A stretch of DNA of 64,000 nt from CBIHON01 sp966211965 (GTDB lineage: Bacteria > Pseudomonadota > Gammaproteobacteria > Burkholderiales > Burkholderiaceae_D). The stretch is from positions 1 through 64,000 of the forward strand of contig CBIHON010000001.1 in the NCBI GenBank assembly GCA_966211965.1, in the 5' to 3' direction. The notes under the pieces were generated by a model, which did no database searches, was not told the origin of the DNA, and saw nothing but the letters and a program-made list of their open reading frames with translations. A program made the translations under genes and the position numbers. Positions 58,213-64,000 of the stretch are shown one piece after another (positions within the stretch are counted from its first letter, which is position 1; every line of letters starts with the position of its first letter).

Positions 58213-59535
58213 CTACTGGGATTTTGCCGCCCCCACTACCACGGTAACAAGCTTGTCGAGTGCAATTTTCCGTTGGAATGCAGCCTTGATGTCTTCCGCC
58301 GTCACTCGCGCCACATTCGCCGTCCAGGTATCAAGGTAATCGAGTGGCAGGCCGTATGAACCGATGGCCGCGACGTTGTCGAGTATCTTGCGATTGTTGT
58401 CGATACGCAGAGGGAAGCCGCCTATCAGGTTGTCTTTTGCCGCTTTCAATTCTTCCGCGCTTGGACCGTCGCGCAAATAATCCGCAAGCGTTGCACGCAC
58501 TACTTTGAGCGCTTCGTCGGTTTGTTCCTTTTGGGTTTGCAAGCCGATCTGGAATGGCCCTTTTTGCGCAGCCGGGATGAAATAGCTATGCACGCTGTAC
58601 GCCAAGCCGCGCTTTTCGCGCACATCATGGGTCAAGCGCGAAACAAAGCCGCCGCCGCCCAGCACATAATTGCCTACCGTGAGCGCAAAATAGTCCGGAT
58701 CGCGACGCGCCAACGCAGGCATGCCGATCAGGATATGCGACTGAGAGGCAGGATGGGCGATACGCACTTCCTGGCCTTTCGGATCTGAAACTTCCGGCAA
58801 GGCCGGCAAGGCGGCACCTTGCGGCAGGCGCCGCGTCAACTGCTGTGCGATCGCGTCGGCGTCGGCGCGGGTAAGGTCACCGATCATGGCGATGATGGCG
58901 CGATTGGCGACGTAGTGGGTGCGGTGAAATGCCAGCAAGTCATCGCGCGTGATCCCGGCGACCGACTCGACCGTTTCTTCCTTCGCATAGGGATGTTCGC
59001 CATACATCAGGCGCGAGAATTCCCTGTCTGCGATCGACTCGGGCTTGGTCAGGCTTTCCTTGATTGCCGAGATCGCGCGTGCCTTGTCGCGCGCCAGGAT
59101 ATCTTGCGGAAAACTCGGCTGCGCCAGGATGCGCGCCAGCAGCTCAACCGCTGTGTCTCGTTCGGCTTGGCTGGACAAGGTCCGCAGCGCAGCGCCGGCG
59201 CGATCGCTGCCGACCGCTTCGCTGCGTTGCGCGGCGGTGTCGGCAAACGCATCGGAAATTTGCGCTTCGGTTTGCGCGGGTTCACCGGGCAAGCCGCCGG
59301 CATGCAGGCCACGCGCCAGCATGCCGTTGGTCAGCGCGGCGACACCGGCTTTTCCCTTCGGGTCTCGGCGCGTGCCGGCGTCGAATTCGACATTGATGTC
59401 CAACATCGGAATCGAGTGATTTTCGACGAACAGTACACGCGCGCCATTAGCGAGGAACCATGACTGGATTTGCAAAGCCGCATGAGCAGGGAAAACCGTC
59501 AACACTACTGCGAAAAATAAAACTCGTTTGATCAT
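58213..59535 (-). CDS. M16 peptidase-like protein lacking the zinc motif
   Basis: 440 residues. Signal peptide (MIKRVLFFAVVLTVFPAHA), then two M16 domains. In the place where the zinc motif HxxEH should be, the sequence reads VAALTNGMLARG, with no histidines, so it is probably non-catalytic. The C-terminal half keeps GGGFVSRLTHDVREKRGLAYSV, the R/Y motif that M16 partners contribute. It is the likely inactive partner of the adjacent catalytic M16 (59572-60939), 36 bp upstream in the same direction; such pairs form heterodimers in the periplasm. Confidence 0.88.
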   Translation of the reverse strand: MIKRVLFFAVVLTVFPAHAALQIQSWFLANGARVLFVENHSIPMLDINVEFDAGTRRDPKGKAGVAALTNGMLARGLHAGGLPGEPAQTEAQISDAFADTAAQRSEAVGSDRAGAALRTLSSQAERDTAVELLARILAQPSFPQDILARDKARAISAIKESLTKPESIADREFSRLMYGEHPYAKEETVESVAGITRDDLLAFHRTHYVANRAIIAMIGDLTRADADAIAQQLTRRLPQGAALPALPEVSDPKGQEVRIAHPASQSHILIGMPALARRDPDYFALTVGNYVLGGGGFVSRLTHDVREKRGLAYSVHSYFIPAAQKGPFQIGLQTQKEQTDEALKVVRATLADYLRDGPSAEELKAAKDNLIGGFPLRIDNNRKILDNVAAIGSYGLPLDYLDTWTANVARVTAEDIKAAFQRKIALDKLVTVVVGAAKSQ

Positions 59536-59571
59536 GTTTACTTTTTAAACCTTGTTGAACCATAGCGAAAA

Positions 59572-60939
59572 TCAATGCCGCAAGCCGGTCGGCGGGGCGG
59601 CTCTTTTTTCGGACAACGGCAGGGGTATGAGCGTCGCGACCGTCAAAGCATCATCGCCAAAATATTTCTGGGCTACCGCCTGTACCTGCTGCGGGGTGAC
59701 TGCTTTCAATTTTTCGATGATGCGGTCGATCTGGGTGTGAGAGATGCCTGTCATTTCCATGACGGCGATCTCCATGCCTTGACCGAAGATCGAGTCGCGT
59801 TTGTAAACCTGGGTGGCAATCAACTGTGCCTTGACGCGCTTGAGTTCCTGTTCGGAGACCCCCTCTTTGGCAATCCGGCCGACTTCGGCACGCAGCAATT
59901 TTTCCAGTTGCTCGGTAGTGGTTCCCTGCGCCGGCGTACCGTCGAGCATGAACATCGCCGGCCCGCGCGCATTGGAGGTATAACCGGCGCCGACCATATT
60001 GGCGATTTTGTCGGTGCGCACCAGCTTTGCATTCAGACGCGCGTTGTCGTAGCCGTCGAGCACGGCCGACAGCACCTCCAGCGCATGCACGTCTTGGTCT
60101 TTTTCGACGTCGCGCAAAGGCGGCACCTTGAAGGCGAGTGCGACATAGGGATTCTCGGCCGGGGCTTTGACGGTGACCCGCTTGATTCCTTGCTGGCGCG
60201 GCTCGTTCTGCGGTTTGTTCTGCGGCAGCGGCTTGGCGGCAATCTTGCCAAAGTGCTTTTCGGCCAGCGCATGAACTTGCGCGGCATCAATATCGCCAGC
60301 CACCACCAAGGTCGCGTTGTTCGGCGCGTACCAGCGCTCGTGCCAAGCTTGCGCGTCTTGCACCGTCATGTGCTGCAGATCGTCCATCCAGCCGACGACG
60401 GGATGGTGATACGGGTGCGCGGCGAAGGCGGTCGCGTTCAGTGCTTCATGCACCAGCGACAGGGCTTGATCGTCGGTGCGCCAGCGGCGCTCTTCCATCA
60501 CCACCTTGATTTCCTTGGCAAACTCGTCCTTGTCGAATACCAGATTTGCCATGCGATCGGCTTCCAGCGCCATTACCGCTTCCAGTTTCGTTTTTTCGAT
60601 TTGCTGGAAGTAAGCGGTGTAATCCTTGCTGGTAAAAGCATTTTCGCGACCTCCGAGCGCAGCTACGCGGCGGCTGAATTCACCCGGCTTGAGTGTCTTG
60701 GTACCCTTGAACATCATGTGCTCAAGCACGTGCGCAACGCCGGTGGTGCCGTTCTGCTCATCCATCGATCCGACCTTGTACCACACCATGTGGGCGACGG
60801 TCGGAGAGCGGTGGTCTTCCTTGACGATGATTTTCATGCCGTTCTTCAACATGAATTCCTGTGCAGGCGCAGCTTGCGCCAAATGCGGCAGACAAGCCAG
60901 TGCCCAAGCCGACAACATTACTCCAATCCTAAATTTCAT
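59572..60939 (-). CDS. M16 family zinc peptidase (pitrilysin-like), catalytic partner
   Basis: 455 residues with a signal peptide (MKFRIGVMLSAWALACLPHLAQA). The inverted zinc motif HVLEHMMFKG (HxxEH) is intact, with the downstream Glu in ALEADRM (third ligand region) and the C-terminal R/Y motif replaced by NMVGAGYTSNARG. A periplasmic peptidase. Followed by the non-catalytic M16 gene and divergent from ftsY, with a 75-bp gap. Confidence 0.92.
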   Translation of the reverse strand: MKFRIGVMLSAWALACLPHLAQAAPAQEFMLKNGMKIIVKEDHRSPTVAHMVWYKVGSMDEQNGTTGVAHVLEHMMFKGTKTLKPGEFSRRVAALGGRENAFTSKDYTAYFQQIEKTKLEAVMALEADRMANLVFDKDEFAKEIKVVMEERRWRTDDQALSLVHEALNATAFAAHPYHHPVVGWMDDLQHMTVQDAQAWHERWYAPNNATLVVAGDIDAAQVHALAEKHFGKIAAKPLPQNKPQNEPRQQGIKRVTVKAPAENPYVALAFKVPPLRDVEKDQDVHALEVLSAVLDGYDNARLNAKLVRTDKIANMVGAGYTSNARGPAMFMLDGTPAQGTTTEQLEKLLRAEVGRIAKEGVSEQELKRVKAQLIATQVYKRDSIFGQGMEIAVMEMTGISHTQIDRIIEKLKAVTPQQVQAVAQKYFGDDALTVATLIPLPLSEKRAAPPTGLRH

Positions 60940-61014
60940 AGTCCGTGCTCTGTTAGAATGTCCTTGATTGTATCCGCTACTTGGCGTCTTTTACCGCATT
61001 TCTGCCCCTACCCG

Positions 61015-62061
61015 ATGTTTAGTTTCTTCAAGAAAAAGCCTAAAGATATACAGGATGTTCCGCGCGAGCAGCGTGATTCGAATCCGCCGCTGCCGGAACC
61101 GCTGCCCGAAGCGCCGATTCAGATCGAAATCCCTGCCGAGCCGCAACCCGCGCCTGCCGAGCAAAAACGCAACTGGCTGACACGGCTCAAGGATGGTTTG
61201 TCGAAAACCTCATCCAGTCTGACCACACTCTTTGTCGGCGCCAAAATCGATGAGGACTTGTACGAGGAATTGGAATCGGCCCTGATCATGGCCGATAGCG
61301 GGGTGGAAGCGACCCAGCACCTGCTCGGCGCGCTCAAGCGCAAGGTCAAGGATGAAAAGCTGACAGAAGCCGCGCAAGTCAAGGCGGCACTGAAAGTCCT
61401 GCTGGTGGAACTGTTGCGGCCGTTGCAAAAGCCGCTCGAACTGGGGCGCCATCAACCACTGGTGATGATGATCGCCGGTGTCAATGGCGCCGGCAAAACC
61501 ACCACCATCGGCAAGCTCGCCAAGCATTTGCAGATGCATGGCCAGTCGGTCCTGCTGGCGGCAGGCGACACCTTTCGCGCCGCGGCGCGCGAGCAACTAA
61601 CGGTATGGGGTGAACGCAATAACGTCACGGTGATAGCCCAGGAATCGGGCGACCCCGCCGCCGTGGCTTTCGACGCCGTGCATTCGGCCCAGGCACGCAA
61701 GCTTAACGTAGTGATGGTCGATACCGCTGGACGCCTGCCGACCCAGTTGCATTTGATGGAAGAGCTGAAAAAGATCAAGCGCGTGATCGGCAAGGGCATG
61801 GAGTCCGCGCCGCACGAGATCCTGCTGGTTATCGACGGCAACACCGGCCAAAATGCACTGGCCCAGGTCAAGGCTTTCGACGACGCGCTGGGCCTGACGG
61901 GCCTGGTCATCACCAAGCTCGACGGTACTGCCAAAGGCGGGGTGCTGGCGGCCATTGCCAAGACTCGGCCGGTGCCGGTGTATTTCATCGGCGTCGGCGA
62001 GAAAATCGAGGATCTGCAGCCCTTCAATGCGCAGGAATTTGTTGACGCCTTGCTGAATTAA
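61015..62061 (+). CDS. ftsY: Signal recognition particle receptor FtsY
   Basis: 348 residues. An N-terminal stretch (MFSFFKKKPKD, then Pro/Glu-rich to about 50) contains the lipid-binding amphipathic part; NG domain from about 52 with G1 GVNGAGKTT (155-163), DTAGR, GDTFRAAA, and TKLDGTAKGG. GTPase that docks SRP with the SecYEG translocon at the inner membrane. The open frame extends far upstream, antisense to the M16 gene, which is not coding. Head of ftsY-ftsE-ftsX. Confidence 0.96.
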   Translation: MFSFFKKKPKDIQDVPREQRDSNPPLPEPLPEAPIQIEIPAEPQPAPAEQKRNWLTRLKDGLSKTSSSLTTLFVGAKIDEDLYEELESALIMADSGVEATQHLLGALKRKVKDEKLTEAAQVKAALKVLLVELLRPLQKPLELGRHQPLVMMIAGVNGAGKTTTIGKLAKHLQMHGQSVLLAAGDTFRAAAREQLTVWGERNNVTVIAQESGDPAAVAFDAVHSAQARKLNVVMVDTAGRLPTQLHLMEELKKIKRVIGKGMESAPHEILLVIDGNTGQNALAQVKAFDDALGLTGLVITKLDGTAKGGVLAAIAKTRPVPVYFIGVGEKIEDLQPFNAQEFVDALLN

Positions 62062-62064
62062 GCA

Positions 62065-62730
62065 ATGTCCATGATCGAATTCAGCCACGTCTCCAAGCAC
62101 TATGCAGAAAATGCAAAGGCTCTGACCGACGTCACGCTCTCGATCGCGAAGGGTGAACTGATTTACCTGGCCGGCCCGTCGGGTGCGGGCAAATCAACCT
62201 TATTAAAGATGATCGCCGCCATCGAACGTCCCAGCGCTGGCAAAGTCCAGGTAAATGGACAGGATATTGGACGCTTGAAAGCCTCCGGCCTGCCCTATCT
62301 GCGTCGCAATCTCGGCTTGATCCTGCAACAGCCGCGCCTGCTGTTCGACCGCGACGTACTGGCTAACGTGGTGTTGCCGATGATCGTCAGCGGCGCTACC
62401 AGATCCGATGCGGAAAAGCGCGCCCGCGCCGCTCTCGATAAGGTTGATCTGCTCGACAAGGCTTCGGCAGCGCCGCTCAGCCTGTCCGGCGGCGAACAGC
62501 AGAGGGTAGCGATCGCCCGCGCCATCGTCAATCGGCCGCAAATCATCCTGGCAGACGAACCCACCGCCAATCTAGACCGTCTCAGCGCGAACAAGGTACT
62601 GGATGCATTGAAAGCCTTCCATGCAGTCGGCGTGACGTGCGTCATCTCCAGTCATGACGAACACATCCTCGACCAGGCCAGCCGCGTGATTTATCTGAAG
62701 CAGGGACAGATCGGGGACGGCACGGCATGA
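62065..62730 (+). CDS. ftsE: Cell division ATP-binding protein FtsE
   Basis: 221 residues. ABC ATPase with Walker A GPSGAGKST (37-45), signature LSGGEQQRVAIARA, Walker B IILADEPTANLD and switch His in SSHDEH. Pairs with FtsX in the inner membrane to control EnvC/amidases during septation. Only 3 bp separate it from ftsY; ATG 62065 or 62071 are both possible. It overlaps ftsX by 4 bp. Confidence 0.95.
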   Translation: MSMIEFSHVSKHYAENAKALTDVTLSIAKGELIYLAGPSGAGKSTLLKMIAAIERPSAGKVQVNGQDIGRLKASGLPYLRRNLGLILQQPRLLFDRDVLANVVLPMIVSGATRSDAEKRARAALDKVDLLDKASAAPLSLSGGEQQRVAIARAIVNRPQIILADEPTANLDRLSANKVLDALKAFHAVGVTCVISSHDEHILDQASRVIYLKQGQIGDGTA

Positions 62731-63662
62731 GAATCTGGTTCAGGCAACATGCTTTCGCGTTGGCGCATGCAATGCGCCACGTCTTCAAGCCGCGCAGCGG
62801 ATTTCTGCTCAACGTCGTGGTGGTGTCGATTGCGCTGGCACTGCCGTTTGCCGGCCTGACCTTGCTGGAAAATGTGCGTCCGCTATCCGAGCAGCTCTCG
62901 GTTGAGCCCGAAATCAGTATTTTCCTGACGATGGATATCTCGCGCGACAAAGCGACGGCAATGGCGACGCCGATCCGCCGCGTTCTGCAAGACGCAAAAA
63001 CCAACGCTAAAGTCGAGTTTATCCCGCGCGAAAAAGCGTTTGGCTCGCTCAAGACCAAGACCGGGCTGTCCGAGGCGCTGACCACTCTGGGCGAAAATCC
63101 GCTGCCGGACGGCTATGTCCTGAAGCTGGCCGGTTTCCGGAACGCAGCCGAGGCGGTGCAGATCGACGCGATTGCGGCAAAGCTGAAAGCCTTGCCCGGT
63201 GTGGAATATGTACAAGTTGATTCGGCTTGGGTCAAGCGCTTGGCGGCCCTGTTGCAAGTGCTGCGCCTGGCGCTATTGCTGCTGGCGGCGACGCTGGGCG
63301 TGGTCGTGATTGCCGTAGCATTCAATACCATCCGCTTGCAAGTGATGAACCAGCGCGAGGAAATCGAAGTTTCGATCCTGGTCGGCGCGACCGAAGCCTT
63401 CATTTACCGGCCGTTTTACTATGCGGGCGCGTTATTGGGGCTATGTGCCGGCGGTGTCGCCCTGGGTGCGGTAGCGCTGGCGTTGCAGCCGCTCAATGGT
63501 GCGATAGCAGAGTTTGCCCACTTGTATGGTTCGGGGTTCCAGCTTGCTCCTTTGGGAATATTGGCGACCCTGCAATTGCTGGCTGTTAGCGCATTACTTG
63601 GGTTGATTGGCTCACTATTGTCGGTGCGTCGGCATTTGACAAGATTGACTCGGATGGGCTGA
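62727..63662 (+). CDS. ftsX: Cell division permease-like protein FtsX
   Basis: 311 residues. Four membrane helices (about 27-47, 175-200, 225-250, 275-300), an extracytoplasmic loop (about 48-170) that binds EnvC, and the FtsX motif VAFNTIRLQVMNQREEIEVSILVGATEAFI. It is an MacB-type permease-like subunit that does not transport but transmits ATP-driven signals from FtsE to periplasmic peptidoglycan amidases. Its ATG overlaps the ftsE stop (ATGA). The operon probably ends here, before the rpoH control region. Confidence 0.94.
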   Translation: MRIWFRQHAFALAHAMRHVFKPRSGFLLNVVVVSIALALPFAGLTLLENVRPLSEQLSVEPEISIFLTMDISRDKATAMATPIRRVLQDAKTNAKVEFIPREKAFGSLKTKTGLSEALTTLGENPLPDGYVLKLAGFRNAAEAVQIDAIAAKLKALPGVEYVQVDSAWVKRLAALLQVLRLALLLLAATLGVVVIAVAFNTIRLQVMNQREEIEVSILVGATEAFIYRPFYYAGALLGLCAGGVALGAVALALQPLNGAIAEFAHLYGSGFQLAPLGILATLQLLAVSALLGLIGSLLSVRRHLTRLTRMG

Positions 63663-63746
63663 TTCTATGCCATTGCAAATCAGCAATAAAATTGACTTTT
63701 TGAAATCAGCTATCTCCCCTTTTTAGCCTCCTCCTGCGTGCTGCAG

Positions 63747-63768
63747 AAATGTCATCCTTGACATTTTT
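63747..63768 (+). terminator. Weak hairpin after ftsX
   Basis: AAATGTCA-TCCT-TGACATTT followed by TT. The stem is A+T-rich; it may terminate ftsYEX. Confidence 0.4.
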
Positions 63769-63887
63769 AAACGATCTTTGATATGCCGCAACTTTTTCTC
63801 CCCGCCTTATTCTAAGCTCGTTAGACAGGAAGTATGCGGTTAGGGAATCGATAGCATTTTTGCTATTCCCTTCTTTTAAATCATGAA

Positions 63888-63914
63888 TTAGCACTCCTCG
63901 CGATAGAGTGCTAA
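63888..63914 (+). promoter_or_regulatory. CIRCE operator (HrcA binding site)
   Basis: TTAGCACTC, 9 bp, GAGTGCTAA: an exact match to the CIRCE consensus. It lies 73 bp before the ATG at 63987. HrcA binding here would repress this gene and release it on heat shock. If the gene is rpoH (sigma32), HrcA controls the heat-shock sigma factor itself, as predicted for Betaproteobacteria. Confidence 0.92.
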
Positions 63915-63986
63915 TATATTCCGAACTATTCCAAGTTTGGCCCTATCCAAGCTTTAGGAATCCTAAATTAGGAGCAAGGAGAAAAT

Positions 63987-64000
63987 ATGAAGGGCATGCC
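63987..64000 (+). CDS. rpoH: Start of a gene, probably heat-shock sigma factor rpoH (only 4 codons visible)
   Basis: Only ATG AAG GGC ATG and two bases are in the window. AAGGAG at good spacing supports the start. The identification as rpoH rests on position after ftsYEX, which is conserved in Proteobacteria, and on the CIRCE operator; the four residues MKGM are not diagnostic. Confidence 0.5.

Larger units (their letters stand above)
63663..63986. other. Control region between ftsX and the downstream gene (324 bp)
   Basis: A+T-rich. Holds a weak terminator-like hairpin (63747-63768), a second hairpin AGGGAA.TAGCA / TGCTATTCCCT (63842-63871), a perfect CIRCE operator (63888-63914), and a good ribosome site AAGGAG (63976-63981) before the ATG at 63987. 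Confidence 0.6.

Noticed and set aside
59575..61014. Long N-terminal extension of the ftsY frame
   Set aside because: It runs antisense through the catalytic M16 gene. FtsY begins MFSFFKKK at 61015.
63706..63894. 62-aa frame on the minus strand between ftsX and the CIRCE site
   Set aside because: It starts with GTG inside the CIRCE operator and has no ribosome site or known relatives. Probably chance in an A+T-rich control region.
1..64000. CRISPR array, prophage, integron or rRNA operon
   Set aside because: No regularly spaced repeats, phage structural genes, integrase or rRNA were found.

Overview
The window is a stretch of bacterial chromosome that reads as Betaproteobacteria, order Burkholderiales, most probably Oxalobacteraceae (Herminiimonas/Janthinobacterium/Collimonas-like). 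This is inferred from gene order (ubiE-Tim44-ubiJ-ubiB; ptsN-hprK-rapZ; lolB-ispE-tRNA-Gln-prs-rplY-pth-ychF; ftsY-ftsE-ftsX-rpoH with a CIRCE operator) and from protein style. No sequence search was possible. Almost all of it is core chromosome. There is no prophage, CRISPR array, rRNA operon or complete insertion sequence. One tRNA gene (Gln, anticodon TTG) is present.

Layout. 1-1759 (minus): FmdB-like zinc ribbon, DUF502 membrane protein and the 5' part of aspS. 1841-10191 (minus): a very large alpha-2-macroglobulin-like protein (yfhM) and penicillin-binding protein 1C (pbpC), separated by two small A+T-rich membrane-protein genes. 10388-14208 (minus): polyamine ABC transporter in the order ATPase, permease, permease, binding protein. 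14569-18383: a lone cytochrome oxidase subunit I, a 60-aa ORF, an isoaspartyl peptidase and a DUF4142 protein. 18641-22794 (minus): ubiquinone genes ubiE, Tim44-like, ubiJ, ubiB. 22939-26770: envZ/ompR-type two-component system, a Gly/Ala/Ser-rich secreted protein and a sterol-desaturase-family membrane enzyme. 26860-31775 (minus): DUF971, HIT and a giant FAD/Fe-S oxidoreductase.

32167-38807: yqaA, ilvA, queF, ptsN, hprK, rapZ and a LON-substrate-binding-domain protein. 38814-42840 (minus): mutM, a bacterial dynamin-like GTPase and mutY, so the two GO-system glycosylases flank a membrane-remodelling GTPase. 42967-52063 (mostly plus): TPR lipoprotein, lolB, ispE, tRNA-Gln, prs, rplY, (mtfA on minus), pth, a small membrane protein, ychF. 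52064-54121 is the most degraded segment: an RlpA/DPBB-like gene broken by stop codons and a 124-bp palindromic element, followed by a secreted protein of unknown function. 54122-56145: MOSC protein and a GAF/GGDEF diguanylate cyclase. 56499-60939 (minus): ferredoxin, coaD, rsmD and a pair of M16 peptidases. 61015-64000 (plus): ftsY, ftsE, ftsX, a perfect CIRCE operator and the first codons of a gene that is probably rpoH.

The most notable non-coding content is a set of short inverted-repeat, MITE-like elements. Two copies of one family (52824-52947 and 56158-56278) have TA at both ends, and their arms and an inner hairpin differ between copies while staying self-complementary. Three further unrelated palindromic elements lie at 34322-34499, 34498-34750 and 56281-56512. 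They sit back to back in two intergenic gaps and reach into the queF ribosome-binding region and the 3' end of the ferredoxin gene. A separate GTAGGATGG-type repeat occurs three times.
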